The translations under genes were made by a program, and so were the position numbers. From Vibrio hyugaensis (GTDB lineage: Bacteria; Pseudomonadota; Gammaproteobacteria; Enterobacterales; Vibrionaceae), in contig NZ_CP025794.1 in the NCBI RefSeq assembly GCF_002906655.1, positions 3,466,958 through 3,530,957 on the forward strand: 64,000 bases of DNA. The letters run 5' to 3'. Of this stretch, positions 9,824 through 18,341 are shown piece by piece (position 1 is the first letter of the stretch; every line of letters begins with the position of its first letter). The notes beneath the pieces are model-generated. The model saw only the letters and a list, made by a program, of their open reading frames with translations, was not told the origin of the DNA and searched no databases.

Positions 9824-10834
9824 TTAAGCGTGTGCGGCAAGTTGTTGTACCAATTGGTACGCCTTGCCTGAATTCATTGCCTCAATCGCTTGTTGCGTGT
9901 TGGCTTTTAAATCTTCGTGGCCGAATAGACGCATTAGCAGAGCAACGTTCACCGCCACTGCGCCCAATTGTGCGTCTGTACCTTTACCCGTCAGAATATT
10001 GGTAATGATCGCTTTGTTTTCTTCAGGATCACCACCTTTGATCGCTTCTAGTGGGTGTGCTTCTAGACCGAAGTCTGCAGGCGTTAGTTTGTATTCTGTG
10101 ATCTTACCGTCTTTGATTTCAGCAACGGTTGTTTCACCGTGAATTGCTACTTCGTCCAAACCACTGCCGTGTACTACTGCTGCGCGCTTCATACCCATTT
10201 GTAGCATGGTTTCTGCGATAGGACGAACCAGTTCTTCACTGTAAACGCCCATCAATTCGATGTTTGGACGAGCTGGGTTAATCAGTGGGCCAAGAATGTT
10301 AAAGATGGTGCGTGTTTTCATGGTTTGACGCACTGGCATCGCATGGCGCACACCACCGTGGTATTGAGGTGCAAATAGGAAAGCAACACCGATGTCGTCT
10401 ACCGCTTTGCGCGTATCTTCTGCGCTCATTGCTAGATTGATACCAAATGAATCAAGAAGGTCAGAAGAACCAGATTTGCTCGAAACGCTGCGGTTACCGT
10501 GTTTCGCTACTTTTAGACCACATGCTGCAGCAACAAACGCCGCTGTGGTTGAAATATTGATGGTGTTGTGACCGTCACCACCTGTACCTACGATATCTGC
10601 GAAATCGTAATCTGGGCGAGGGAATGGGTTTGCATTTGCCAGCAGTGCTTTCGCCGCGCCTGCAATTTCATCTGGTGTTTCGCCTTTGATTTTTAGTGCA
10701 GTCAGTGCTGACGCCATCAAAATTGGGTCTAGTTCTCCACGGATAATGATGTCGAATAGCTGTTGGCTCTCTTCCTGAGTCAGCGATTCTTGCTCGTACA
10801 ATTTGGTAATAATAGGGTTGATGATTGCTTCCAT
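9824..10834 (-). CDS. trpD: Anthranilate phosphoribosyltransferase
   Basis: A 336-residue enzyme joining anthranilate to PRPP. Family motifs are visible: the PRPP-binding [17 protein letters not shown] and [18 protein letters not shown], plus [12 protein letters not shown]. The start is the ATG at 10834 ([15 protein letters not shown]), which has a strong GGAGAGG binding site; the longer open frame upstream lacks one. Unlike E. coli, trpG and trpD are separate genes here, as usual for Vibrio. Confidence 0.97.
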   Translation of the reverse strand: MEAIINPIITKLYEQESLTQEESQQLFDIIIRGELDPILMASALTALKIKGETPDEIAGAAKALLANANPFPRPDYDFADIVGTGGDGHNTINISTTAAFVAAACGLKVAKHGNRSVSSKSGSSDLLDSFGINLAMSAEDTRKAVDDIGVAFLFAPQYHGGVRHAMPVRQTMKTRTIFNILGPLINPARPNIELMGVYSEELVRPIAETMLQMGMKRAAVVHGSGLDEVAIHGETTVAEIKDGKITEYKLTPADFGLEAHPLEAIKGGDPEENKAIITNILTGKGTDAQLGAVAVNVALLMRLFGHEDLKANTQQAIEAMNSGKAYQLVQQLAAHA

Positions 10835-10871
10835 ATTTCCTCTCCTAAATTTCTTATGTGCCAAGTGCTTT

Positions 10872-11480
10872 TTAAGCAGTGAGTGGGCTTGCTGAAGTTT
10901 GTTCTTCAAGTGCCCATTCAATGGCATTGGCCAACAGTGTTGCTCCGTAGGTCGTCATAATAGATTCCGGGTGGAACTGGAACCCGCAAACTTTATCTTC
11001 TTCATGTACAACAGACATTACCAAGTCATCCACTTCTGCTGTTATGGTTAGGCTCTCAGGAACCTTGGTAGCAACCAGCGAGTGGTAACGTGCAATTGCA
11101 AGTGGTGATGGTAGGTTTTGGTAAATCGCATGGTTTTGGTGCTCCATCATAGAGACCTTACCGTGAATGATTTCGCCTGCGCCAGCAACGGTGCCGCCGT
11201 ACGCTTCAACAATCGCTTGGTGACCAAGACAAATGCCGATCATCGGAACTTTGCCTTTCATCAGTTGAATCAGTTCTGGCATTGAGCCTGCTTCTGACGG
11301 TGCACCAGGACCTGGTGATAGCAGAACCACTGGGTTTTCAAGCTCGTTTACCGCTTGTTCAATGGTTTGTGCTGGGATGTTGTTTCGGTAAATCTTGACT
11401 GAGTGACCTAGCGAGCGGAATTGATCCACAAGGTTGTAGGTGAACGAGTCAAAGTTGTCGATAAAAATGATATTAGCCAT
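10872..11480 (-). CDS. trpG: Anthranilate synthase glutamine amidotransferase subunit
   Basis: A 202-residue class I glutamine amidotransferase that supplies ammonia to TrpE. The nucleophile elbow is [11 protein letters not shown] (Cys), and the His-Glu pair is in FQFHPESI; the N-terminal segment [14 protein letters not shown] is typical of TrpG/PabA. It is placed 16 nt after trpE, which favours TrpG over PabA. Confidence 0.97.
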   Translation of the reverse strand: MANIIFIDNFDSFTYNLVDQFRSLGHSVKIYRNNIPAQTIEQAVNELENPVVLLSPGPGAPSEAGSMPELIQLMKGKVPMIGICLGHQAIVEAYGGTVAGAGEIIHGKVSMMEHQNHAIYQNLPSPLAIARYHSLVATKVPESLTITAEVDDLVMSVVHEEDKVCGFQFHPESIMTTYGATLLANAIEWALEEQTSASPLTA

Positions 11481-11496
11481 CTCTGAACCCTATTCC

Positions 11497-13062
11497 TTAT
11501 TGTGACTTATGCGCTGCTTGGATAGCAGAGATTACCGCTTGTGCTTTACCGCGTGTTTCATCTGCTTCCGCTTGTGGATCAGAATCGAATACCACGCCAG
11601 CACCGGCTTGAACTTGAGCAATGCCGTTCTCAACGTACGCCGAGCGAATCACAATACAGGTGTCTAATGTGCCTTCACCGGTTAAGTAACCTACTGCGCC
11701 GCCGTAGCTACCGCGACGTGCGCCTTCGACATCGCGAATCAACTGCATCGCACGAATCTTTGGTGCGCCAGTGAGTGTGCCCATGTTCATACAAGCTTGG
11801 TATGCGTGCAGTGCGTCTAGGTCTTCACGTAGTTGACCGACCACACGAGATACCAAGTGCATCACGTGACTGTAGCGGTCCACTTTCAATAGGTCTGCCA
11901 CGTGGCGAGTGCCAGCTTGAGCAATACGCGCTACATCGTTACGTGCTAAGTCAACCAACATCATGTGTTCTGCGTTTTCTTTCTTGTCGGTGCGCAGTTC
12001 AAGTTCGATACGGCTGTCTAAATCAAAGTCAATTTCACCGTTCGGACGTTTACCACGGCGACGAGTCCCCGCGATTGGGTAGATTTCAATTTGGTTGGTA
12101 TCGGTTTCGTACTTAAGCGCGCTTTCTGGCGATGCTCCGAACAAAGTGAACAGCTCATCTTGCATGTAGAACATGTAAGGACTTGGATTGCTCTGTTTAA
12201 GTTCTTTGTAGGCTGCCAATGGAGAAGGGCAAGGTAGAGTGAATCGACGAGATGGTACGACTTGGAATACATCGCCTTTCACTACGTACTCTTTTAAGTC
12301 GCGAACGGTTTGGCAGAAGTCTGCATCAGACACGCTAGGTTCTACCGTTACTTCAGCGATTTGCTTTGCACTTGGCAACAGTTTTGGTGCCGCGCATTGA
12401 GCGCTGATTTCTGCAATGCGAGTCTCTAACGCTGTTTTCTCTGAACCATCAACAAACAACGTCGCTTGAAGCTGGCAAGATTCCGTTTGATGATCCACAA
12501 CCAATAGTGTTTCCGCTACGTAGAAAACGTAATCTGGACATTGGTTGGTTGCTTCTGCATTGCCCAATGGTTCGAAGTTCGCAACTAAGTCGTAGGCAAA
12601 TAGACCACCAAGGAAAATTGCGTGTTTGTCTTGCTCTGAGATATCGAAGCTGTGTTGAACCAAGCGAAGTGCATCAAAAGATGACGCTTCACGTAGACGA
12701 GAATCTTCATCCAGTGTGTCGCATGGTTGTGTAAATTCTAACGTTAATGTGTCAGCGTCAAATTGACGAGAGACATCACCACGGACGTTTTGGTTTAAGT
12801 GCGCTAGTAGGTTTTTGCCGTTATCCGTGAGGGCTTGCATGGTGACAGTGTGACCAAAGCAGACGATACGAACTGCCGAATCAACCAGTAACAGGGATTT
12901 CAAGTCTTGCTTTGAATCGATTTCAGCAGATTCCAGCAATAGGCTGTCAGTTTTGTTCTCACATAGCGTGTGGAACAACCGAGTCGGGTCTTGAGTATAA
13001 GGGACGGAAGCCGTTAGCACTTCAAGCTGTCCAAGTTTCTTAATTTCAATGGCCTTGTTCAC
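11497..13062 (-). CDS. trpE: Anthranilate synthase component I
   Basis: A 521-residue chorismate-utilising enzyme that makes anthranilate with TrpG. The feedback-inhibition motif LLLES lies near residue 40. The catalytic core includes FQVVPSRRF, PIAGTRRRG, VDLARNDVARIA and GAPKIRAMQLI. Translation starts at a GTG (13062) preceded by an ideal AAGGAGG. It is the first enzyme gene of the operon, downstream of the leader peptide and attenuator, so its transcription should depend on both TrpR and charged tRNA-Trp. Confidence 0.97.
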   Translation of the reverse strand: MNKAIEIKKLGQLEVLTASVPYTQDPTRLFHTLCENKTDSLLLESAEIDSKQDLKSLLLVDSAVRIVCFGHTVTMQALTDNGKNLLAHLNQNVRGDVSRQFDADTLTLEFTQPCDTLDEDSRLREASSFDALRLVQHSFDISEQDKHAIFLGGLFAYDLVANFEPLGNAEATNQCPDYVFYVAETLLVVDHQTESCQLQATLFVDGSEKTALETRIAEISAQCAAPKLLPSAKQIAEVTVEPSVSDADFCQTVRDLKEYVVKGDVFQVVPSRRFTLPCPSPLAAYKELKQSNPSPYMFYMQDELFTLFGASPESALKYETDTNQIEIYPIAGTRRRGKRPNGEIDFDLDSRIELELRTDKKENAEHMMLVDLARNDVARIAQAGTRHVADLLKVDRYSHVMHLVSRVVGQLREDLDALHAYQACMNMGTLTGAPKIRAMQLIRDVEGARRGSYGGAVGYLTGEGTLDTCIVIRSAYVENGIAQVQAGAGVVFDSDPQAEADETRGKAQAVISAIQAAHKSQ

Positions 13063-13186
13063 AAGACCTCCTTATAGCTGTTTACATCTTCCTGCCGTAC
13101 ATAGTCGCATAAAGCAAACGTTCACCCAATCAAGTTTTGGTCATATTCGATGAATGTTTAAGCAGTTGAATGTGAGATGGACGACA

Positions 13187-13217
13187 AAACAAAAAGCCCG
13201 CTGAAGTAGCGGGCTTT
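13187..13217 (-). terminator. trp operon attenuator (intrinsic terminator)
   Basis: A stem AAAGCCCGCT (plus-strand reading 13193-13202) pairing with AGCGGGCTTT (13208-13217), followed on the minus strand by TTTTTGTTTTG. It sits between trpL and trpE, just where the transcription attenuator belongs. Ribosome stalling on the Trp codons of trpL would favour an alternative antiterminator. Confidence 0.9.
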
Positions 13218-13237
13218 GTGACATTTAATTCTCTAAA

Positions 13238-13363
13238 CTAGAAGTACACGTTCGCCCACCAAGAACTTGTCCAAGTGCGCCACCAAGCAACGTCTGCGGA
13301 ATTCATCTTATTCAGACGAACCGCAACTTTCGCTTTCTGGTTTTGGTTAAATTCTTGTAACAT
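13238..13363 (-). CDS. trpL: trp operon leader peptide
   Basis: A 41-codon reading frame from ATG at 13363 to TAG at 13238. Its C-terminal half contains five Trp codons in a short span (VAWWRTWTSSWWANVYF). It begins MLQEFNQNQKAKV. The peptide lies between the trp promoter-operator and the attenuator hairpin. Such Trp-rich leaders sense the level of charged tRNA-Trp. The frame is short enough to be missed by length-based gene callers. Confidence 0.95.
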   Translation of the reverse strand: MLQEFNQNQKAKVAVRLNKMNSADVAWWRTWTSSWWANVYF

Positions 13364-13394
13364 GGTGAGCCTTAAATAGGTACTTCGTATTTGT

Positions 13395-13428
13395 GTACTA
13401 GTTAACTAGTGCAGAGATAAAAAGTCAA
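13395..13428 (-). promoter_or_regulatory. trp promoter with embedded TrpR operator
   Basis: On the minus strand: TTGACT (-35, at 13423-13428), a 17-bp spacer and TTAACT (-10, at 13400-13405). The palindrome CTAGTTAACTAG (13398-13409), extended to GTACTAGTTAACTAGTGC (13395-13412), overlays the -10 element. It matches the E. coli trp operator core, so TrpR binding would block RNA polymerase directly. The divergent rnm start lies only 30 bp beyond the -35. Confidence 0.93.
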
Positions 13429-13457
13429 CCCCAAAACAGCATTAAAACGACAAAAAG

Positions 13458-14333
13458 ATGAGAATTGATTTACACAGCCACACTACAGCCTCGGATGGTC
13501 GATTTGCACCGAGTGATTTGGTGGATCGGGCACTAAGTTTTGATATCGAGGTTTTGGCGATCACGGATCATGATACGGTTGACGGCTTAGCTCCGGCCAA
13601 GCAATACGTTGAAGAAAATAATCTGCCGCTCAAAATCATTAACGGTATCGAGCTCTCGACTGTTTGGCAGAACAAAGACATCCATATTGTGGGTTTGAAT
13701 ATTGATCCGGAAAGCCCAGCATTGGTTGAGTTAATTCAGCAACAGAAAACGCATCGCGTAGCAAGGGCGCAGCTGATTGCAGAGCGTCTACAGAAAGCCA
13801 CTCGCGATGGGGTGCTCGAAGAAGTTCAGTTAATTGCCGGTGATGCGCCAATCACACGAGCTCACTTTGCTAAATGGCTTGTGGACAATGGCTACGCAAA
13901 GAACATGCAGATGGTGTTCAAGAAGTTTTTGACGCGTAACAATCCAGGTTATGTTCCACCAAACTGGTGTTCGATGAAAGACGCTGTCGACGCGATTCAT
14001 GCCGCTGGTGGACAAGCGGTTTTAGCACATCCAGGGCGATATCAACTTACCGCCAAATGGGTGAAGCGAATGCTGGCTGCGTTTGTGGAGGCGGGTGGTG
14101 ATGCTATGGAAGTGGCTCAGCCCCAACAAGCACAACAAGAAAGACGCAACTTGGCCGATTATGCTATACAATACAAACTATTAGCTTCTCAAGGCAGTGA
14201 TTTTCACTATCCGTCACCGTGGATGGAGCTGGGAAGAAACCTCTGGTTGCCTGCGGGTGTAGAACCAGTTTGGAAAGATTGGGGTATTGATCCTTCGTTG
14301 AATGCTCAACCTGACGAAGTCGAAACGCCATAA
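13458..14333 (+). CDS. rnm: RNase AM (PHP-domain 5'-3' exonuclease YciV)
   Basis: A 291-residue PHP-domain phosphoesterase. The four PHP motifs are visible: [30 protein letters not shown] plus HIVGLNI, and AHPGRY with [15 protein letters not shown]. These His/Asp residues bind the metal cluster. In E. coli the homologue trims the 5' ends of ribosomal and other short RNAs. It is divergent from trpL and upstream of yciO, the conserved trp-yciV-yciO layout of enterobacteria and vibrios. It was formerly called trpH in some annotations, but it is not a tryptophan enzyme. Confidence 0.92.
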   Translation: MRIDLHSHTTASDGRFAPSDLVDRALSFDIEVLAITDHDTVDGLAPAKQYVEENNLPLKIINGIELSTVWQNKDIHIVGLNIDPESPALVELIQQQKTHRVARAQLIAERLQKATRDGVLEEVQLIAGDAPITRAHFAKWLVDNGYAKNMQMVFKKFLTRNNPGYVPPNWCSMKDAVDAIHAAGGQAVLAHPGRYQLTAKWVKRMLAAFVEAGGDAMEVAQPQQAQQERRNLADYAIQYKLLASQGSDFHYPSPWMELGRNLWLPAGVEPVWKDWGIDPSLNAQPDEVETP

Positions 14334-14372
14334 AAAATATAGAGCCGAGAGGTTCGATAATGAGGAATTACA

Positions 14373-14993
14373 ATGAGCCAGTTTTTTTACGTTCATCCAG
14401 AAAACCCACAGGCTCGCTTGATCAATCAAGCAGTAGCAATCATTCGTAACGGCGGTGTGGTGGTTTACCCAACCGATTCAGGTTACGCACTAGGCTGTCA
14501 ATTGGAGAACAAGCAGGCGCTGGAACGAATTTGTCAGATCCGTCGTCTGGATGACAAGCATAACTTTACGTTGTTGTGTCGCGATTTGTCGGAGCTTTCT
14601 CTGTACGCACGAGTGGATAACTCGGCATTCCGACTACTGAAAAACAACACACCGGGTCCTTACACTTTTATCTTCAAAGGCACAAAAGAAGTGCCGCGTC
14701 GTTTGATGAACGCAAAACGCAAAACGATTGGTATCCGTGTTCCAGATAACCGTATCGCATTGGACTTATTAGAAGCGCTTGGCGAGCCGTTGATGTCAAC
14801 ATCGCTAATTTTGCCAGGTAGTGACGTGACGGAATCGGACCCTGAGGATATTCGTGACAAATTAGAGCACGCTGTTGATGTCATCCTTAACGGTGGGTAT
14901 CTGGGTGAGCAACCGACAACAGTGATTGACTTTAGTGATGGTGAGCAAGTGATAGCGCGCGTAGGTTCTGGTGACCCAGCGCCATTTGAGTAA
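14373..14993 (+). CDS. yciO: YciO, Sua5/YrdC/YciO family nucleotide-binding protein
   Basis: A 206-residue protein with the YrdC-like fold: GGVVVYPTDSGYALGCQLEN, LDDKHNFTLLCRDLSEL, PGPYTFIFKGTKEVPRRL and IGIRVPDN. Related proteins (TsaC, Sua5) make threonylcarbamoyl-AMP for tRNA t6A. YciO paralogues retain the fold, but their cellular role is less settled. A GAGGAA site precedes the ATG, and the gene follows rnm by 39 nt, likely in one transcript. Confidence 0.9.
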   Translation: MSQFFYVHPENPQARLINQAVAIIRNGGVVVYPTDSGYALGCQLENKQALERICQIRRLDDKHNFTLLCRDLSELSLYARVDNSAFRLLKNNTPGPYTFIFKGTKEVPRRLMNAKRKTIGIRVPDNRIALDLLEALGEPLMSTSLILPGSDVTESDPEDIRDKLEHAVDVILNGGYLGEQPTTVIDFSDGEQVIARVGSGDPAPFE

Positions 14994-15041
14994 GCTCGTC
15001 AACTCAAAATCAAATACGAAATTAGCACAAAGCTAAATAAG

Positions 15042-15067
15042 AAAGGGAGGCGAAGACGCCTCCCTTT
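15042..15067. terminator. Bidirectional terminator between yciO and the RTX gene
   Basis: An 11-bp perfect stem (AAAGGGAGGCG at 15042-15052, CGCCTCCCTTT at 15057-15067) with loop AAGA. It is followed on the plus strand by TTTAATTTTT. The two convergent genes can share it. Confidence 0.88.
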
Positions 15068-15105
15068 AATTTTTGAATCAATGAGTAGAAGTTCACATTC
15101 GCGGA

Positions 15106-15816
15106 TTATGCGAAGTCAAAGATATCGATATTGTGGTGCTCAATGTAGTTCATGTAACCTGCATCAATACCTTTCAACGTTACTTCCACATTAAACTCGT
15201 CGCTAGAGAACACAGCCCAACCAAAGTCGTTGTAAGACAGCGTTAGGTCGTCTGCGGAATCGAGGAACGTGTCGCGAATACCATCGTCGTTGGTATCGAG
15301 ACCCATATCAAATACAAGCTTATCGTGGCAAATGTTGAAGTCTAGGATCTCTGCTTTCACTTCAATGTCGTTTGAGGAAACTGGCTGATCTGGAACGCCA
15401 ACCGCAAGACGGTTTGTCATTACGAACGTGTCATCACCACATCCACCAGCAATCACAGAGTTGCCATCACCAACGACGACCGTATCATCACCCCAACCGG
15501 CATTGATGAAGTTGTTGCCAGAGTAGTCGAAAATAGTATCGTCACCACAACCACCAAATAGAGAGTCATTACCCAAGCCGCCAGACAAGTAATCGTCGCC
15601 TGAACCACCAGCCAGTAAGTCATCACCTCTGCCGCCTAATAGAGTGTCGTCACCACGGCAACCAAAGACATAGTCATTTCCGTCGAAACCAACAAACTTA
15701 TCATCGCCACCAAAACCGACGAAAACGTCGTTGGTATCTGAGCCTTTTGTGCCGGTCATGTTGTCGTCTTCTGAGGTGCCAAATATCCAATTTAGGTCAA
15801 GATTTGTATGAGACAT
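15106..15816 (-). CDS. Small RTX (hemolysin-type Ca2+-binding repeat) protein with cysteines in the repeats
   Basis: A 236-residue acidic protein with about eight nonapeptide-like GGxGxDxux repeats from residue ~34 to ~120 (for example GGRGDDLLAGGSGDDYLSGG). These should form a calcium-bound beta-roll. A C-terminal ~100 residue domain contains DTNDDGIRDTF, which is EF-hand-like, and the end NIDIFDFA fits an uncleaved C-terminal type I secretion signal. There is no N-terminal signal peptide. Oddly, several repeats carry a Cys (FGCRGDD, GGCGDDTIF, GGCGDDTFV), and none of the usual toxin, lipase or protease domains is present. No type I transporter genes are adjacent. Function unknown; export and Ca2+ binding are inferred from the repeats. 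Confidence 0.75.
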   Translation of the reverse strand: MSHTNLDLNWIFGTSEDDNMTGTKGSDTNDVFVGFGGDDKFVGFDGNDYVFGCRGDDTLLGGRGDDLLAGGSGDDYLSGGLGNDSLFGGCGDDTIFDYSGNNFINAGWGDDTVVVGDGNSVIAGGCGDDTFVMTNRLAVGVPDQPVSSNDIEVKAEILDFNICHDKLVFDMGLDTNDDGIRDTFLDSADDLTLSYNDFGWAVFSSDEFNVEVTLKGIDAGYMNYIEHHNIDIFDFA

Positions 15817-16038
15817 TTATTATTCCTTTTCATCTGATTAAGGGAGCTAGCAAGCTGAACAGTTATCTTTCTTATAACCTTGATAATTTTATCAGGTGCA
15901 CCAAAAATTCAGAGGTGTGGACAGACCCATAATAGTGCGGTTCTACCCTAGTGCGGCTTAGTACTAAGTTGGAGAAGATGATGAGTTAAGTGTGAGTTTT
16001 AGAGCGAGATTTTAACGAGAGAATCTGGACGATTTCAC

Positions 16039-16067
16039 TTACATTAAATGGGAGAATCTCGTATAAT
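16039..16067 (+). promoter_or_regulatory. rluB: Predicted sigma-70 promoter of rluB
   Basis: TTACAT (16039-16044), a 17-bp spacer and a consensus TATAAT (16062-16067), about 95 bp upstream of the rluB start. The rest of the 345-bp gap from 15817 is AT-rich and holds the upstream region of the divergent RTX gene; I see nothing else definite in it. Confidence 0.75.
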
Positions 16068-16161
16068 GTCCGACCGAAAAAATCCCATTTACATGGGTAA
16101 CTTGCAAAATGAAGACCAATTCTGGTCTCGACGTCTGTGAAGACGACACATAGGTAGATAA

Positions 16162-17100
16162 ATGAGCGAAAAGTTACAAAAAGTATTAGCACGCGCAGGT
16201 CACGGTTCTCGTCGCGAGATTGAATCGTTAATTAAATCTGGTCGCGTTAGCGTGAACGGAGTCGTAGCTAAACTTGGTGAAAGACTAGAAGATGAGAACA
16301 GCGTAGTTCGTATCGATGGTCACGTTGTGTCTGCGAAGGTACAAGAAGAAGTGATCTGTCGTGTTTTGGCTTATTACAAGCCAGAAGGTGAACTGTGTAC
16401 TCGTCACGACCCAGAAGGTCGTCGCACTGTTTTCGATCGTCTGCCAAAGATCCGTGGTTCTCGTTGGATTTCAGTAGGTCGTCTTGATGCTAACACATCA
16501 GGTTTGCTGCTGTTTACAACAGATGGGGAACTGGCGAACCGCCTTATGCACCCAAGCCGTCAGGTTGAACGTGAATACCTTGTTCGTGTTTTCGGCGAAG
16601 TAACTGAACAGAAAGTGAAAAACCTAGTTCGTGGTGTTGAACTTGAAGATGGTATGGCACGTTTCGAAGATGTGGTATATGCGGGTGGTGAAGGTATGAA
16701 CCACACGTTTTATGTTGCTATCAACGAAGGTCGTAACCGTGAAGTTCGCCGTCTGTGGGAATCGCAAGATACGACGGTTAGCCGCCTAAAACGTGTTCGT
16801 TACGGTGATATCTATCTGGATAAGAAACTGCCTCGTGGCGGTTGGATGGAACTTGATCTTAAAGAAGTAAACTACCTACGCGAATTGGTAGAGCTTCGTC
16901 CAGAAAAAGAAACCATGCTTGATCTGAACAAAGACAACACCTCACGTAAACGTGAACGTGCTCGTAGCCAAAAAATCCGTCGCGCTGTTAAGCGTCACGA
17001 AGAGCGCGTAAATACGCCTAAAGGCCGCAGCAACAACCCTTCTCGCCGTAAGCCAAAGAAGAGCGCAGGTGATCAGGGTGCACGCAACAAGCATCGTTAA
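16162..17100 (+). CDS. rluB: 23S rRNA pseudouridine(2605) synthase RluB
   Basis: A 312-residue protein with an N-terminal S4 RNA-binding domain ([18 protein letters not shown], residues 3-60) and a RsuA-type pseudouridine synthase domain. The catalytic Asp is in [16 protein letters not shown]. The C-terminal ~60 residues are very basic ([17 protein letters not shown] and following), as in RluB. It modifies U2605 of 23S rRNA. The gene has its own promoter upstream and terminator downstream, with no coupling to its neighbours. Confidence 0.93.
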   Translation: MSEKLQKVLARAGHGSRREIESLIKSGRVSVNGVVAKLGERLEDENSVVRIDGHVVSAKVQEEVICRVLAYYKPEGELCTRHDPEGRRTVFDRLPKIRGSRWISVGRLDANTSGLLLFTTDGELANRLMHPSRQVEREYLVRVFGEVTEQKVKNLVRGVELEDGMARFEDVVYAGGEGMNHTFYVAINEGRNREVRRLWESQDTTVSRLKRVRYGDIYLDKKLPRGGWMELDLKEVNYLRELVELRPEKETMLDLNKDNTSRKRERARSQKIRRAVKRHEERVNTPKGRSNNPSRRKPKKSAGDQGARNKHR

Positions 17101-17117
17101 TCGATAGCGAAAATTAG

Positions 17118-17146
17118 AAAGGCTTGCCACTTGGCAAGCCTTTTTC
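17118..17146 (+). terminator. rluB terminator
   Basis: Stem AAAGGCTTGCC (17118-17128), loop ACTT, GGCAAGCCTTT (17133-17143), followed by further T residues on the plus strand. Confidence 0.9.
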
Positions 17147-17214
17147 TTATCTAGCGTTTCGCGTTCGTGATCTTTCGTGTTTGCCAATCACACGTAACTT
17201 TAACTTGCTGGCAT

Positions 17215-17245
17215 AAAAAAACACCAGCGCGAGGCTGGTGTTTTT
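17215..17245. terminator. Terminator of efpL-yciU, usable in both directions
   Basis: A stem AACACCAGC (ending 17228) with GCTGGTGTT (from 17234), A-rich on the left and T-rich on the right. On the minus strand it reads into seven T residues, just after the yciU stop codon. Confidence 0.85.
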
Positions 17246-17264
17246 GATCATGATGAGGAAATCG

Positions 17265-17585
17265 TTAATCACGTTTCCAAAGCATATGGCAGAACTTATG
17301 TTCTGGGTCTCGACTGATTAGCATACGAGCAAAAACGTCATCAAGTACGTCATTTTCCTCGTTTACTAAGCCGATTCGAACTTCTGCATACACTTCTTTG
17401 TCGATGTCGAAGCCAACATGTTCAACCCAGTCATCACTAGTTTCAACAAGCTCTGCGGCACCACGATCTTCAAATTGCGCAGTAAACAGAATGACATCAG
17501 CTGGCTCTAGGTTATCTGGAGCCATTTCAAGGAAGATGTCGTACGCAGCGTCGATAACGTCGTCGTAAGAAATCAAATCAGACAT
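17265..17585 (-). CDS. yciU: YciU/HI1450 family protein (putative dsDNA mimic)
   Basis: A 106-residue, strongly acidic protein of the UPF0263 (YciU/HI1450) family; the N-terminus MSDLISYDDVIDAAYDIFLE is characteristic. HI1450 has been proposed to mimic double-stranded DNA through its acidic surface and to interact with HU-like proteins. It follows efpL after 2 nt, so the two are cotranscribed. The cellular role is not established. Confidence 0.85.
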   Translation of the reverse strand: MSDLISYDDVIDAAYDIFLEMAPDNLEPADVILFTAQFEDRGAAELVETSDDWVEHVGFDIDKEVYAEVRIGLVNEENDVLDDVFARMLISRDPEHKFCHMLWKRD

Positions 17586-17587
17586 GC

Positions 17588-18154
17588 TTATGCTCGGCTC
17601 ATGTATTTACGTTCAGTCGTGTTGATGATCACGCGGTCACCAGTCGCAATGTACTCAGGAACTTGAATTACAAGGCCTGAAGCAAAGCGTGCTGGTTTAG
17701 TACGTGCAGATGCAGATGCACCTTTAATTGAAGGGTCAGTTTCTTCAATCACTAGCTCAACAGAAGAAGGAAGCTCGATACCAACAGCAGAGCCGTTGAT
17801 TAGAATAAGGTGGATACCTTGAGTGTCTTCGTTGATGAACAGAAGCTCATCTTCAACTTCGTTGTGTTTGAATGTGTATTGTGAGTAGTCTTCGTTATCC
17901 ATGAAGATGTGCTCATCGCCATCAGCGTATGAGTACACAACTGCACGTTTGTTCATTTCTACCGTTTCAACCACATCATCAGATTTGTAACGCTCATCTA
18001 CACGAGCGCCAGTGTTTAGATCTGTACAACGCATTTTGTAGATCTTAGCGCCGCCACGACCACCAGGAGTCGTAACTTCGATGTCTTTAACTAGAAGAGT
18101 TTTACCATTAGACTCGATTGCGAAGCCTTTTTTGATTTCACTTGCCTTTGGCAT
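17588..18154 (-). CDS. efpL: Elongation factor P-like protein EfpL (YeiP)
   Basis: A 188-residue, three-domain EF-P paralogue. It starts MPKASEIKKGFAIESNGKTL and has the C-terminal OB signature GLVIQVPEYIATGDRVIIN plus ERKYMSRA at the end, closely matching E. coli YeiP. EfpL relieves ribosome stalling at difficult motifs, including polyprolines. The KOW-domain tip (TPGGRGGAK) carries an Arg where canonical EF-P carries the modified Lys/Arg. It is first in a two-gene unit with yciU. Confidence 0.93.
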   Translation of the reverse strand: MPKASEIKKGFAIESNGKTLLVKDIEVTTPGGRGGAKIYKMRCTDLNTGARVDERYKSDDVVETVEMNKRAVVYSYADGDEHIFMDNEDYSQYTFKHNEVEDELLFINEDTQGIHLILINGSAVGIELPSSVELVIEETDPSIKGASASARTKPARFASGLVIQVPEYIATGDRVIINTTERKYMSRA

Positions 18155-18341
18155 TGTATTTTCCTATTTACACTTATTAAGCAAAACTTGGTGATTATAG
18201 CGCTAACTTGTTTGTCTGGCACCAAAATTAATCGTTGTTGTTTATTCCTAATGAAACGGCTGAATGGGCTTGATTCAAAACCATAGCTAGTGGATCATAT
18301 TGACCATCGTTCGCTAAAAACTCGAGATCGCGTTTCAATCA

